Part shown: piece by piece, positions 51,514 to 61,429 of the stretch
How positions within the stretch are numbered: the stretch's first letter is position 1
Layout: every line of letters starts with the position of its first letter
From: JAVVSK01 sp036654235
Lineage (GTDB): Bacteria > Bacillota > Clostridia > Christensenellales > CAG-138
NCBI GenBank assembly: GCA_036654235.1
Contig: JAVVSK010000003.1
Span: 1-64,000, forward strand
DNA: 64,000 nucleotides
Direction of reading: 5' to 3'
Notes under the pieces: model-generated
The model's input: the letters and a program-made list of their open reading frames with translations, nothing else
Database searches by the model: none
Told to the model about the DNA's origin: nothing
Translations under genes and position numbers: made by a program

Positions 51514-53166
51514 TTAAATTTCCATAACTACAGGAAGTATTATAGGCGTACGTTTTGTTTTATTGTATAAATAATCCTTAAGACGTGTGCGAATATTGTT
51601 TTTAATACTCCCCCACTCTGTCTTTGGAAGATTTTTAAAATTCGATGCTTCAAATTTCACTATGACCGCCGCCTCCGATAAAAGTTCTTCGGAATTCCTT
51701 ACGTATACGAAGCCGCGCGTAGTAACGAGAGGCTCGCTTAGCATTTCCCCCGTCATTTTATCTATAGCAAGGACTATTGAAAACAACCCGTCCTGCGAAA
51801 GGGCGCGCCTATCCTTTAAAACAGCCGAGCCTATATCCCCTATTCCTAGACCATCTATCATTACGCTTCCCGAGGGAACGTTCGATGAAATATAAGCGCT
51901 GGATCCGTCCGTTTCAAAACAGTCCCCTATCTCCGTCACAAATATATTTTCAGGAGGTATGCCGAGGCTTTCAGCTATCCCTGCATGTTGATACATATGT
52001 CTGAACTCACCATGAACCGGCATGAAAAATTTCGGTTTAACGAGGGTAAGCATAAGCTTAAGCTCGCCGCGCATCGCATGCCCCGAAACGTGAACGTCCG
52101 CCATTGGGTCGTATACAACGTGAACGCCCTTTCTGTAAAGTTGATTTATAACCTTGGATATCCCCACCTCGTTTCCCGGTATTGTCGAAGCGGATATTAT
52201 AACCGTATCCCCCTCTCCAACGTTAAGCCGGTGCGACGAATTAGCCATTCTGAAAAGTCCGCTCATAGGTTCGCCCTGACTCCCCGTAGTTATAACGCAT
52301 ATCTGATCATCGCGATATTTTTTAAGGTTTTCAACGTCTACGACGGATTCCTCCGGCAAATTCATATATCCGAGTTTTAGGGCTACATCCGATATGTTTT
52401 GCATACTTCGTCCCTGAAAACATACGACTCTGCCAAACGATATAGCAACATCGGCTATCTGCTGAACGCGATATATATTTGAAGCAAAAGAAGCTACTAT
52501 TACGCGCCCGGGAGCGAGGTCAAAAACATGTTCAAAAGTCTTTCCAATTTCCATTTCGCTCTCGGTATAGCCGTTCGCCTCCGCGTTCGTACTATCGCTC
52601 AAAAGAAGAAGTACTCCCTCCGAACCATACCGCGCAATCCGCGCGATATCCGTCGGTTCTCCATCTATCGGAGTATAATCAACCTTAAAATCTCCGGTAT
52701 GTATAATTGTACCTATCGGAGTTTTAATAGCAAAAAGCACAGCGCCCGCTATCGAATGATTGACCTTTATAAATTCTATTTCCATACAGCCGAGCTTTAC
52801 CGTATCTCCCGGCTCAACGCAATTCAGATTTGCCTCGGTAAAATGAATTTCCTTCAGCTTATGCTCAATAAGCGCAATAGTGAATTTTGTTCCATAAACC
52901 GGAGTATTGAACTTTCTCAGAGCATATGGAAGCCCGCCTATATGATCCTCATGCCCATGCGTTATTACCATGCCCCTGAGTTTACTTATGTTCTTTTCAA
53001 CATAGGTCATATCCGGAATAACGAGATCAATTCCAAGCATCTCCTCGTCGGGAAAGCACAAACCGCAATCTACGACGATCATATCGTCCCCATATTCTAT
53101 TACGGTCATGTTCTTTCCAATTTCGCCAACGCCGCCAAGCGGTATGACTTTTAATTTTTTATTCAA
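51514..53166 (-). CDS. rnjA: Ribonuclease J
   Basis: RNase J is a metallo-beta-lactamase-type 5'-3' exo- and endoribonuclease in mRNA decay. The 550-aa protein has VIPLGGVGEIGKNMTVIEYG, the zinc motif HGHEDHIGG with ligands at 70, 72, 74 and 75, HSIAGAVLFAI, and the beta-CASP segment LLLSDSTNAEANGYTESE. The start is TTG at 53166 (MNKKLKVIPLGG) after GAAAGGAAA. It is followed by ylbF-family and mltG genes in the same direction. Confidence 0.95.
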   Translation of the reverse strand: MNKKLKVIPLGGVGEIGKNMTVIEYGDDMIVVDCGLCFPDEEMLGIDLVIPDMTYVEKNISKLRGMVITHGHEDHIGGLPYALRKFNTPVYGTKFTIALIEHKLKEIHFTEANLNCVEPGDTVKLGCMEIEFIKVNHSIAGAVLFAIKTPIGTIIHTGDFKVDYTPIDGEPTDIARIARYGSEGVLLLLSDSTNAEANGYTESEMEIGKTFEHVFDLAPGRVIVASFASNIYRVQQIADVAISFGRVVCFQGRSMQNISDVALKLGYMNLPEESVVDVENLKKYRDDQICVITTGSQGEPMSGLFRMANSSHRLNVGEGDTVIISASTIPGNEVGISKVINQLYRKGVHVVYDPMADVHVSGHAMRGELKLMLTLVKPKFFMPVHGEFRHMYQHAGIAESLGIPPENIFVTEIGDCFETDGSSAYISSNVPSGSVMIDGLGIGDIGSAVLKDRRALSQDGLFSIVLAIDKMTGEMLSEPLVTTRGFVYVRNSEELLSEAAVIVKFEASNFKNLPKTEWGSIKNNIRTRLKDYLYNKTKRTPIILPVVMEI

Positions 53167-53231
53167 AAAAAGTTTCCTTTCTCAATCCAAACTTATCATT
53201 ATACAGTTTATTATACATTGAATTCATGCAC

Positions 53232-54503
53232 TTAACAAGCGCCTAAAATTCCGTCTCTATAAAGTTGCTCCAGTTTTACCTCTAATATTTCCCCGGTAAT
53301 GTCTCTGTTGCTTTTTAAAAACACTTCAACGTAGTTCTCAGTATACCCATGAAAAATTCCGTTCTCCTCACTTTCAAATAGCACTTTAGCGGTTTTTTGA
53401 AGCATGTTTTTATTAAACTTTAACGAAAGCTCATGCGAAAGCGCTATCAGTTCCCTCGCGCGCTCCTCCTTTACTGACTTTAATATCTGATTAGGAAAGT
53501 CATAAGCCCTCGTCCCGCTGCGCCTTGAATAAGGAAAAACATGAATCCGCGAAAAACCTATTTCTTCCGCAAAAGAGAGAGTTTCCCTATATTCCTCCTC
53601 TGTTTCACCCGCGAAGCCGACGATGATATCCGTCGTTATCGCCGCATCATCTATATTTTTGCGCAAAAGTCTGACCGCTTTTCTGTACCCGTCGGTCGTA
53701 TATCGCCTATTCATACGTTTAAGCGTCGAATCGCTCCCACTTTGAAGCGAAAGGTGAAACTGTGCGCAAACATTGTTCGCATTTCTAAGAGCGGAAACAA
53801 AATTTTCATTGCAAAATTCGGGTTCGAGAGAACCCATCCTTATGCGTTCTATTCCAATTTCTCCCGCCATCTTTATAACGTCGTTTATGTTCGTCCCATC
53901 ACACATATCTTTCCCATATGACATAATATGTATTCCGGTTAGGACAATTTCTTTATAGCCCATACCCGAAAGTCTTATGAGCTCACGCTCAACACTTTGC
54001 AAAGATCTGCTCTTTATTTCCCCTCTGGCATATGGTATAACGCAATAGGTGCAAAATCTATCGCAACCGTCCTCAATTTTTAAATAGGCGCGCGCGCGGT
54101 CATATGAATGCGCTGTGAGATCCTCGAATCGCGCTCCGTGCTCGTTTTTTTCTTCCTGAACACCGTTTAAATATGACGATACACGCGAAAAAATATCTGC
54201 ACGGTCATCCGTACCTAAAACTATATTAACCCCGTCAAGTTCTTCGACTTCCTTTCGGCGCAGCTTCGCATAGCAACCAGAAACGACGATGCAAGCTCTA
54301 GCGTTTTTCGCATGTGCCCTACTTATCATCTGGCGAGACTTTTTATCGCTCGTTTGTGTAACAGAGCATGTGTTTATTATATAAACATCGGCTATCTCGT
54401 CAAAATTAACAGTTTCAAAGCCGTTTTTTTCCATAATTACGCGCATCGCGTCGGTATCATATTGGTTGACCTTGCAACCCAATGTTATATATGCAGCTTT
54501 CAT
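53232..54503 (-). CDS. mtaB: tRNA ms2t6A methylthiotransferase MtaB
   Basis: MtaB adds a methylthio group to t6A37 of tRNA. The 423-aa protein has the N-terminal UPF0004 domain TLGCKVNQYDTDAM, CSVTQTSDKKSRQ and VSGCYAK, the radical-SAM cluster motif CDRFCTYC followed by VIPYARG, HIMSYGKD, QSGSD and a TRAM-like end. It overlaps rsmE by 4 nt and ends the hrcA operon. Confidence 0.95.
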   Translation of the reverse strand: MKAAYITLGCKVNQYDTDAMRVIMEKNGFETVNFDEIADVYIINTCSVTQTSDKKSRQMISRAHAKNARACIVVSGCYAKLRRKEVEELDGVNIVLGTDDRADIFSRVSSYLNGVQEEKNEHGARFEDLTAHSYDRARAYLKIEDGCDRFCTYCVIPYARGEIKSRSLQSVERELIRLSGMGYKEIVLTGIHIMSYGKDMCDGTNINDVIKMAGEIGIERIRMGSLEPEFCNENFVSALRNANNVCAQFHLSLQSGSDSTLKRMNRRYTTDGYRKAVRLLRKNIDDAAITTDIIVGFAGETEEEYRETLSFAEEIGFSRIHVFPYSRRSGTRAYDFPNQILKSVKEERARELIALSHELSLKFNKNMLQKTAKVLFESEENGIFHGYTENYVEVFLKSNRDITGEILEVKLEQLYRDGILGAC

Positions 54504-55234
54504 AGTTCGCCTTCAAGTTCATAGAGGCACGAAGCAAGCATTGCTATCCCAGCTGTCTCCGTGCGCAAAATTCGTTTTCCTAGGGAAACAGGTATGCAAA
54601 ATTGATCGGTCAAAAAACTTACCTCGTCTCTATTCATACCTCCCTCCGGTCCTATAAAAATAGCTAATGATTTAGGATCTTTCAGAGCTTTAAGCGCATC
54701 TTTAAGGCTTCTATCCCGCTCTCCCTCATAGGCAAGTAAAACAGAGTCAAAATTCATTTCTGAAAAATTTATGTTCTTTAAATCGACCGGAGCCGCAATA
54801 TTTGGTACTATTCCGCGACGCGACTGTTTCGACGCTTCATAGGCAATTTTATTGAAACGTTCAAGTTTGTTTTTAACGTCGTCGTCCTCAAGCCTTTTTA
54901 CACATCGAGCCGCGCGAACAGGAATGATAGAAAAAACGCCGAGTTCAATTGATTTTTGAATTATAAGCTCAAATTTATCAAATTTCGGTATGCACTGAAA
55001 AAGTGTTATCGCGGTTTTAGGCTCCGTATCAACCAATTTTTCTCCTGTTATAGAAATTTTTACTTCGCTTTTTGAAGCCGCCGTAATGATAGCGGTCAAC
55101 TCCACGCCTCTTTCTACCGTGACTATCTCGTCCCCAACCCTAAGACGTAAAACTAAAAAAGCATGCGCCGAATCCGATTTTGATAGCGTAGCTTCGTTAT
55201 TTTCATTATGTCCATCGATAAAAAATCTGTACAT
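54500..55234 (-). CDS. rsmE: 16S rRNA m3U1498 methyltransferase RsmE
   Basis: RsmE methylates U1498 of 16S rRNA. The 244-aa SPOUT methyltransferase has a PUA-like start (HAFLVLRLRVGDEI), QCIPKFDKFELIIQKSIELG, AYEASKQSRRGIVP and the knot IFIGPEGGMNRDEV plus LGKRILRTETAGIAML. It is coupled by 1-nt overlap to prmA and by 4 nt to mtaB. Confidence 0.96.
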   Translation of the reverse strand: MYRFFIDGHNENNEATLSKSDSAHAFLVLRLRVGDEIVTVERGVELTAIITAASKSEVKISITGEKLVDTEPKTAITLFQCIPKFDKFELIIQKSIELGVFSIIPVRAARCVKRLEDDDVKNKLERFNKIAYEASKQSRRGIVPNIAAPVDLKNINFSEMNFDSVLLAYEGERDRSLKDALKALKDPKSLAIFIGPEGGMNRDEVSFLTDQFCIPVSLGKRILRTETAGIAMLASCLYELEGEL

Positions 55235-56202
55235 CAGCCACCTTTTCGCGCCAGTATCGCCGCCCAGTCACCGTCTGTCTTAACCGCTTCTATTGAAAAA
55301 CCGTTTTTCGATATCGCAATTTCAACATCTTTAAGCCTATCCATTATAATACCGGATGTAACAAAAAAACCGTTGCACTTTATTAGAGCAGCCGCGGTTT
55401 CTGAAAGCGGAATTATAACGCCTGCAACGATATTTGCAACCGCTATATCAAAGGATCTTTCGGCTATTTCGTTAAAAAATGCTGAATCATTTAGAACGTC
55501 GCCATATCGAACGGTAACGGTATCTCCGTCTATTTCATTCAGGCTCACATTATTCTTCGTCGCCTTTACGGCGTTTTCATCTATATCTATCGCATAGACG
55601 CTCTTTGCACCAAGAAGTTTTGATGCAACCGTCAATATTCCCGAGCCTGAACCAAGGTCAATCACATCATCATTACCTTTTACCGCAACCTCTAAAAGTT
55701 CAATGCACATTCGAGTTGTCGGATGCAGTCCCGTTCCAAAAGCAAGACCGGGGTCGATAGTCAGCTTAATACGATCGGTTTCGGGCGGCTTTTCCCAGTT
55801 TGGACATATTAAAAAACGATTACCTATGGCAGAGGGTTTATAATATTTTTTCCAGTTATCGACCCAATCCACGTCATCACGAACAACGCCGGTAACGCGC
55901 AACGAACCTATATCAAGATCCGAACATGCCCTTATGTTTTTTATAGCTCTCTCTATATCTAAAATTGCCTCATCTTTTTTCTCAGTGTCGTTTATATAAA
56001 CGATTACCTTCGCCTCGTCCGTCAAATTAAACTCATCTACATCCGCATAGTCCCAGTTTTTCGCGGTATCTTGAAGAAATTTTTCAACGTCTTCCCTCGT
56101 ATCGACTATGCTTTGCGATGTATAGCCGAGCGCAAAGAGCGCGCCCGAAACGATTTCTGTACCGAGCGCGTTCGTATATACTGTAATTTCAATAAATGTC
56201 AT
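55234..56202 (-). CDS. prmA: Ribosomal protein L11 methyltransferase PrmA
   Basis: PrmA trimethylates ribosomal protein L11. The 322-aa protein has an N-terminal substrate-recognition domain and a SAM domain with DPGLAFGTGLHPTTRMCIE, VIDLGSGSGILTVAS and VANIVAGVIIPL. It overlaps dnaJ by 1 nt. Length and motif order are normal. Confidence 0.96.
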   Translation of the reverse strand: MTFIEITVYTNALGTEIVSGALFALGYTSQSIVDTREDVEKFLQDTAKNWDYADVDEFNLTDEAKVIVYINDTEKKDEAILDIERAIKNIRACSDLDIGSLRVTGVVRDDVDWVDNWKKYYKPSAIGNRFLICPNWEKPPETDRIKLTIDPGLAFGTGLHPTTRMCIELLEVAVKGNDDVIDLGSGSGILTVASKLLGAKSVYAIDIDENAVKATKNNVSLNEIDGDTVTVRYGDVLNDSAFFNEIAERSFDIAVANIVAGVIIPLSETAAALIKCNGFFVTSGIIMDRLKDVEIAISKNGFSIEAVKTDGDWAAILARKGG

Positions 56203-57344
56203 CAGATATTGTCCTTGACCTTTTCAAAAAAGCCCTTTCGCTTTTTTCCTGAAACGTCGTTTCCCAAGCTCTCCGCTAACTGACGTATTATCTTCTCCTG
56301 ATCATCCGAAAGGTTTTTCGGTACAACAATGTTGATCTTAACCAAAAGATCTCCTCTTGAAGTCGAATGTAAGCGCGTTATCCCCTGCTCACGAAGTCTA
56401 AAAGTCGTATTCGGCTGTGTCCCCGCCGGAACATGGTACTTTATATTTCCGCCCTTTAATGTTGGTACTTCTATATCTCCACCTAATGCGGCTACCGGAA
56501 ATGGTATATTCATATCCATATATATATCAAAGCCGTTGCGCGCAAAAATTTTATGTGGTTTTACCGAAATAACAACCTGAAGATCTCCATATGACCCGCC
56601 GTTATAGCCGGCTTCACCCTCATTCGGAACGCGGAATGCCTGACCATTATCTATACCTGCCGGAACTCTAATCTTTACCCTTTTCGTTTTTCTTACGCGT
56701 CCATTGCCGCGGCAATCCTGACATACCTCTTTTATAACCTTACCGGTTCCATTGCAAACATTGCATGTCTGCACGGTCGAAAATGCGCCTAAAATCGTAT
56801 TCTGTTGAACGTGAATCTGACCGGAACCCTTACACCTTGAACAGGTTTCAGGTGTTGTTCCCGGCTTTGCACCGTTCCCTCCGCAGGTAGAACAGTTTTC
56901 CTCGCGGCTTAGTCCGATCTCTTTTTCGCAGCCAAATGCCGCTTCTTCGAACGTTATATTTAAACTATAACGCAAATCTCGACCGGGACGCGGAGCATTT
57001 TTTGACGCACGGGCATTTCCACCACCGAAACCAAAACCACCTCCAAAAAAGCTGTCAAAAATATCGCCCATATCTGAAAATCCGGAGAAACCACCGCCGG
57101 CACCGCCGCCCATAGACGGGTCGAACGCCGCATGACCAAATTGGTCGTACTTTGCGCGTTTTTCCTTATCCGACAGCACTTCGTACGCCTCATTTATCTC
57201 CTTAAACTTCGTCTCCGATGCTTTATCATCCGGATGAAGATCGGGGTGATATTTTTTCGCGGCCTTTCTAAATGCGTTCTTTATTTCATCATCCGTGGCA
57301 TTTTTATCTACGCCTAAGGATTCATAATAATCTTGCTTTGCCAA
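56202..57344 (-). CDS. dnaJ: Chaperone DnaJ
   Basis: DnaJ stimulates DnaK ATPase and delivers substrates. The 380-aa protein has a J domain with HPD near residue 33-35, a Gly/Phe region (about 76-120), four CxxCxGxG zinc repeats (CSTCGGNG, CSRCKGSG, CNVCNGTG, CQDCRGNG) and a C-terminal substrate domain. The start is TTG at 57344 (MAKQDYYESLGV) with AAGGAGC rather far upstream. It follows dnaK after a 211-nt hairpin-rich gap. Confidence 0.97.
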   Translation of the reverse strand: MAKQDYYESLGVDKNATDDEIKNAFRKAAKKYHPDLHPDDKASETKFKEINEAYEVLSDKEKRAKYDQFGHAAFDPSMGGGAGGGFSGFSDMGDIFDSFFGGGFGFGGGNARASKNAPRPGRDLRYSLNITFEEAAFGCEKEIGLSREENCSTCGGNGAKPGTTPETCSRCKGSGQIHVQQNTILGAFSTVQTCNVCNGTGKVIKEVCQDCRGNGRVRKTKRVKIRVPAGIDNGQAFRVPNEGEAGYNGGSYGDLQVVISVKPHKIFARNGFDIYMDMNIPFPVAALGGDIEVPTLKGGNIKYHVPAGTQPNTTFRLREQGITRLHSTSRGDLLVKINIVVPKNLSDDQEKIIRQLAESLGNDVSGKKRKGFFEKVKDNI

Positions 57345-57408
57345 AATTTCTCTTAGCTCCTTAACTATGGATTTAACGACACTTAAACAAGCGCCGTCGA
57401 TTTTATAT

Positions 57409-57540
57409 TTCGCCGCAAATATGCGCGGCGAAAAAACTGCGGAGATAATCTTATGTCTCCGCTAAAAATCAGCATTTCTTCATAATTAGCGGGAAGATTG
57501 CGGCGAATATAAAATCCGCCGCTTATATTCTCTTTCCCGC
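57409..57540 (-). repeat. Hairpin cluster between dnaK and dnaJ
   Basis: Several stems pack into this 132-nt stretch. On the minus strand, GCGGGAA..TTTCCCGC (57540-57489) encloses GCGGCG/CGCCGC, then GCGGAGA/TCTCCGC (57462-57439) is followed by AGTTTTTT, a good intrinsic terminator. A further CGCCGC/GCGGCG hairpin with AT-rich flanks follows. The first and last elements share CGCCGC/ATATAAAA arms, so they are related. Partial termination here would make dnaJ less expressed than dnaK. Confidence 0.7.
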
Positions 57541-57555
57541 GCATTTTATTAAATA

Positions 57556-59430
57556 TTACTTCTTTTCGTCGTCGTTTATAACCTCATAATCCGCATCGAC
57601 TACGTTATCGCCGTTTTGTGTCGCTCCACCATGTTGCGCATCCGCATTAGGGTCAAAACCGCCCTGATTAGCGCCACCCGCATTCTGTTGAGCCTGCGCC
57701 TGAGCCTGATAAACTTTACCAAAAACATCATAACTCACCGTCGTAAGTTTTTCAACCGCCGCCTTTATAGTAGCCGTATCCGTACCCTCGAGAGCCTTTT
57801 TAAGAGCCGCTACTTCTTCCTCTACCTTCGTCTTATCGGCAGCATCTATCTTATCACCCATTTCCCGAACGGTTTTTTCAGTATTATAAACCATGCTGTC
57901 TGCGTTGTTCCTAACTTCAACGTCTTCCTTCTTCTTTTTATCATCGTCCGCAAAACGATCTGCCTCGTCTACTGCCTTCTTTATCTCGTCCTCGGATAAA
58001 TTTGTCGAAGCTGTTATCGTTACCTTCTGTTCATTTCCGGTTCCCAGATCCTTCGCGCTTACATGAACTATGCCGTTAGCATCTATATCAAAACTCACCT
58101 CAATCTGAGGGATTCCGCGCGGAGCCGCAGCAATACCCGCAAGTTGGAATCTTCCGAGAGTCTTATTATACTGAGCAAATTCGCGTTCGCCCTGTAAAAC
58201 ATGTACTTCGACACTCGTTTGTCCATCCGCCGCCGTCGAAAAGATCTGGCTCTTTTTTGTCGGTATCGTAGTATTACGATCTATCAGCTTCGTAAATACT
58301 CCGCCTAATGTCTCTATCCCGAGAGAAAGCGGCGTTACATCCAGAAGAAGAATATCCTTTACATCACCCGCTAAAACGCCCGCTTGAACCGCCGCACCGA
58401 TAGCTACGCACTCGTCGGGGTTTATTCCTTTAAACGGCTCTTTCCCTGTTATATTCTTTACCATTTCCTGAACAGACGGCATTCTCGTCGATCCGCCGAC
58501 TAAGATAACTTTATCTATAGCCGCTGAGTTTAAGTTAGCATCGCGCATCGCCAGATTCATACATTCCTTTGTCTTTAAAACTAGGTCATGCGTGAGTTCG
58601 TCAAATTTTGCACGCGTTATTGTCATATCGAGATGCTTAGGTCCTGTCGCGTCTCCACAAATAAACGGAAGGTTTACATTAGTCGAAACCGTCGCCGAAA
58701 GCTCAATTTTAGCTTTTTCTGCCGCATCCTTTAAGCGCTGAAGAGCGATCCTGTCATTTCCTAGATCAATTCCCATTTCCTTCTTAAATTCGGCTACCAT
58801 ATAGTTAACTAAGCGATTGTCAAAATCGTCGCCGCCTAAGCGGTTGTTACCGTTCGTCGCTAAAACTTCAAATACACCGTCACCGATCTCAAGCAGAGAA
58901 ACGTCGAACGTTCCGCCACCAAGGTCATATATCAAGATTTTCTGATTTGCTTCTTTATCCATGCCATACGCAAGGGATGCCGCCGTAGGTTCGTTGATTA
59001 TACGAAGTACTTCGAGACCGGCAATACGCCCCGCGTCTTTAGTAGCCTGACGCTGACTATCGCTGAAATAAGCCGGAACAGTTATAACCGCCTGCGTTAC
59101 CTTTTCACCGAGATAGCTCTCGGCATCCTGCTTTAACTTCTGAAGAATCATCGCCGAAATCTCCTGCGGCGTATAGTCCTTACCATCAATAGTCTTCTTA
59201 TAAGAAGAGCCCATCTCTCTCTTAATCGAAGCAATAGTGCGATCCGTGTTGGTTATCGCCTGACGCTTCGCAACCTGACCTACTAAACGCTCGCCGTCCT
59301 TTGAAAATGCCACAACGGACGGTGTCGTTCTGTTTCCCTCAGCGTTTGAGATAACGACAGCTTCTCCACCTTCCAGAACAGCAACACAAGAGTTGGTTGT
59401 CCCTAAATCAATACCTATAATTTTTGACAT
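57556..59430 (-). CDS. dnaK: Hsp70 chaperone DnaK
   Basis: DnaK is the ATP-dependent Hsp70. The 624-aa protein begins MSKIIGIDLGTTNSCVAVLE, has IINEPTAASLAYGMD, IYDLGGGTFDVS, VILVGGSTRMPSVQ, the substrate domain GIPQIEVSFDIDANGI and a C-terminal Gly/Gln-rich tail ending in an acidic motif DADYEVINDDEKK. ATG 59430 fits the family and follows a GGAGGA site; the upstream in-frame TTG overlaps that site. Confidence 0.98.
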   Translation of the reverse strand: MSKIIGIDLGTTNSCVAVLEGGEAVVISNAEGNRTTPSVVAFSKDGERLVGQVAKRQAITNTDRTIASIKREMGSSYKKTIDGKDYTPQEISAMILQKLKQDAESYLGEKVTQAVITVPAYFSDSQRQATKDAGRIAGLEVLRIINEPTAASLAYGMDKEANQKILIYDLGGGTFDVSLLEIGDGVFEVLATNGNNRLGGDDFDNRLVNYMVAEFKKEMGIDLGNDRIALQRLKDAAEKAKIELSATVSTNVNLPFICGDATGPKHLDMTITRAKFDELTHDLVLKTKECMNLAMRDANLNSAAIDKVILVGGSTRMPSVQEMVKNITGKEPFKGINPDECVAIGAAVQAGVLAGDVKDILLLDVTPLSLGIETLGGVFTKLIDRNTTIPTKKSQIFSTAADGQTSVEVHVLQGEREFAQYNKTLGRFQLAGIAAAPRGIPQIEVSFDIDANGIVHVSAKDLGTGNEQKVTITASTNLSEDEIKKAVDEADRFADDDKKKKEDVEVRNNADSMVYNTEKTVREMGDKIDAADKTKVEEEVAALKKALEGTDTATIKAAVEKLTTVSYDVFGKVYQAQAQAQQNAGGANQGGFDPNADAQHGGATQNGDNVVDADYEVINDDEKK

Positions 59431-59458
59431 AATTTTATCCTCCAAAAAATCTTATTTA

Positions 59459-60043
59459 TTATTTCGCAACCTTCACCATCGCGTGACGAATTATGCGGTT
59501 GTGAATCATATAACCCTTTTGCAACACTTCTATTATAGCGCCGCTTTCAAAATCTTCGCGTTCCTCTGTAAGAACAGCGTCATGAAAGTTCGGGTCAAAG
59601 GAGCCGTCAGCCTCTATTTCCGTAAGTCCGAGCTTAGCAAGAGTATCTTTCAATTGTCGATATACGAGCTTCATACCGTCAAAAAAAGAATCACCATCTT
59701 CAACGACGGCTAACCCGCGCTCAAAATTGTCTAACACCGGTAAAAGCGGCGTTATCGCGTTGCTTACCCCGTCATTTATGCTGTCAAGACGAATAGCCGC
59801 GTTTCTCTTTCTATAATTGTCGAACTCCGCTTGAAGGCGCTGAGCCGTAGATACAGCATCGTTCTTCGCGTCCTCTCTTAGAGCTATCTCCGTTCTAAGC
59901 TTTTTTATCTCGTCAAGCGAAAGCGTTATGCACTCGTCTTCTCCGCTAAGATCTATCTCGTCCTCAGCGTTAAAAGTATCTGTTTTTTCTTCCGACCCAA
60001 CCTGAGCTCCGTTAGCCTTATCTTTATCCTTATTCTTGCCCAA
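59459..60043 (-). CDS. grpE: Nucleotide exchange factor GrpE
   Basis: GrpE releases ADP from DnaK. The 194-aa protein has an acidic start, a long helix (LRTEIALREDAKNDAVSTAQ, LQAEFDNYRKRN) and the beta-domain with VLDNFERGLA, FFDGMKLVYRQL and VLQKGYMIHNRIIRHAMVKV. The start is TTG at 60043 with GAGGAGGA upstream inside hrcA's end. It sits 2 nt after hrcA. Confidence 0.95.
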   Translation of the reverse strand: MGKNKDKDKANGAQVGSEEKTDTFNAEDEIDLSGEDECITLSLDEIKKLRTEIALREDAKNDAVSTAQRLQAEFDNYRKRNAAIRLDSINDGVSNAITPLLPVLDNFERGLAVVEDGDSFFDGMKLVYRQLKDTLAKLGLTEIEADGSFDPNFHDAVLTEEREDFESGAIIEVLQKGYMIHNRIIRHAMVKVAK

Positions 60044-60045
60044 AG

Positions 60046-61086
60046 CTATTCTTCATCCTCCTCGAACATTGTCGTCAATATATTGCTAAGGCTTTCGCCC
60101 ATATAGCTCAAAATAGCCAAAATTTTTGAATAATCCATGCGCTTTGGCCCTATAACGCCGAAAGAACCCATGGTTTCTCCGCCTATCCTATAAGTCGCCG
60201 TAACAACGCTGCAATCCTGCATATCCAAACTTTCATTTTCACTTCCGATAGTAATCGAAAATTCAACTTTTTTTGCGTTATCCAGTATATCGTAAAGTAA
60301 ATCGCGCCCTTCTATAGCATCTATCAGCTGACGCGCCTTTAAAACATCGCTGTATTCCGGAAAGAGCAGTATATTCGTTGTTCCCGAAAGTTCAAAGTTG
60401 GTTTTTCTCGACTTGCTCACGTTTAAAAGCACGGTAGCAACGGAATCCAAAAATTCACGATGATCGCTCAAAGTATTTTGCAGTTCTTTAAGCAAAACCG
60501 ACCCCGCCTCCGTCAGCTTTCGATTCATATATTTTTTCGTAAGCATATTTGAAAGTTTTTCGAGCTGACTATCGTCTATCCCCGTGGGGAGTCTTATTAC
60601 CGCATCCTTCATAACACCTATATCTGTTATTATTATCGCTAGGGCGCGCGTTTCGCTTATTTTTATCAGTTGGATGCGCCTCAATTTTATCGTATTGAAG
60701 CTCGGTGTAAGCGCCATGGATATATAATGTGTCATGCTCGAAAGTACGTTCGCCGTCTGTTTTATAACATCTTCAATATCGCTAAGTTTCTCATCATAAT
60801 GTTTCTTTATAAACTGCGCCTCTTCGTCGCTTAAAGCGCTCCTGCTCATTATGTTGTTAACGTAAAGCCTATATGCTTTATCAGAGGGTATGCGTCCGGC
60901 GCTCGTATGTGGCTGTTCCAAAAGCCCAAGCTCATGAAGATCGCTCATCTCGTTCCTTATAGTCGCCGAGCTCAGCCCCATGCCAATACGCTTCGATATA
61001 GTCCTAGATCCAACCGGCGTAGCGGTTAAAATATAATCGTCAATTATAGCCTGCAAAATCGCAAGTTTTCTTGAATCTAGACCCAT
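60046..61086 (-). CDS. hrcA: Heat-inducible transcription repressor HrcA
   Basis: HrcA binds CIRCE and represses groESL and its own operon; GroEL is known to modulate its activity. The 346-aa protein has an N-terminal winged helix (LDSRKLAILQAIIDDYI, TATPVGSRTISKRIG, SSATIRNEMSDLHELGLLEQ, HTSAGRIPSDKAYRLYV) and a GAF-like effector domain. ATG 61086 is chosen over an upstream start because it is preceded by GGAGG and lies after the CIRCE element. Confidence 0.96.
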   Translation of the reverse strand: MGLDSRKLAILQAIIDDYILTATPVGSRTISKRIGMGLSSATIRNEMSDLHELGLLEQPHTSAGRIPSDKAYRLYVNNIMSRSALSDEEAQFIKKHYDEKLSDIEDVIKQTANVLSSMTHYISMALTPSFNTIKLRRIQLIKISETRALAIIITDIGVMKDAVIRLPTGIDDSQLEKLSNMLTKKYMNRKLTEAGSVLLKELQNTLSDHREFLDSVATVLLNVSKSRKTNFELSGTTNILLFPEYSDVLKARQLIDAIEGRDLLYDILDNAKKVEFSITIGSENESLDMQDCSVVTATYRIGGETMGSFGVIGPKRMDYSKILAILSYMGESLSNILTTMFEEDEE

Positions 61087-61109
61087 GAACCTCCACTTCC
61101 TTCCGGTCG

Positions 61110-61136
61110 TTAGCACTCTCGCTATGTGAGTGCTAA
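61110..61136. promoter_or_regulatory. CIRCE operator, hrcA operon
   Basis: A perfect TTAGCACTC-N9-GAGTGCTAA repeat lies between the -10 box and hrcA. With the groESL copy it defines a two-site HrcA regulon in this window, including autoregulation. Confidence 0.98.
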
Positions 61137-61147
61137 TCATCGTGATA

Positions 61148-61176
61148 AGGATACACTAGCCTATAATGCTTGTCAA
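61148..61176 (-). promoter_or_regulatory. Promoter of the hrcA operon
   Basis: On the minus strand TTGACA (61176-61171), a 17-nt spacer and TATCCT (61153-61148) lie 12 nt before the CIRCE element. Confidence 0.85.
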
Positions 61177-61400
61177 TAGCTTTAGTCGTTATCTTTGTGA
61201 ATACAGCGTGAAAAGATGTGAAGCAAATAGCAATTAAAAAGTGGCCTCTTAATTTGCTTCTCTTTCTGCCCTAATTTGTGGAACATCAAACATATTTGCT
61301 TCGTATTATTATTATTTCAAACTATAATATATTGCTTTTATCCCATTTTTTGGTTTAGAAAATATTGTTCATTTTATAACTACAATGTTCGTATTTTTGA

Positions 61401-61429
61401 TTGCTAAAACGTGCATTATTGTGTATAAT
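61401..61429 (+). promoter_or_regulatory. Promoter of the subtilase gene
   Basis: TTGCTA (61401-61406), a 17-nt spacer and TATAAT (61424-61429) lie about 106 nt before the start of the protease gene. The spacer 61177-61400 between it and the hrcA promoter has no gene. Confidence 0.6.
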
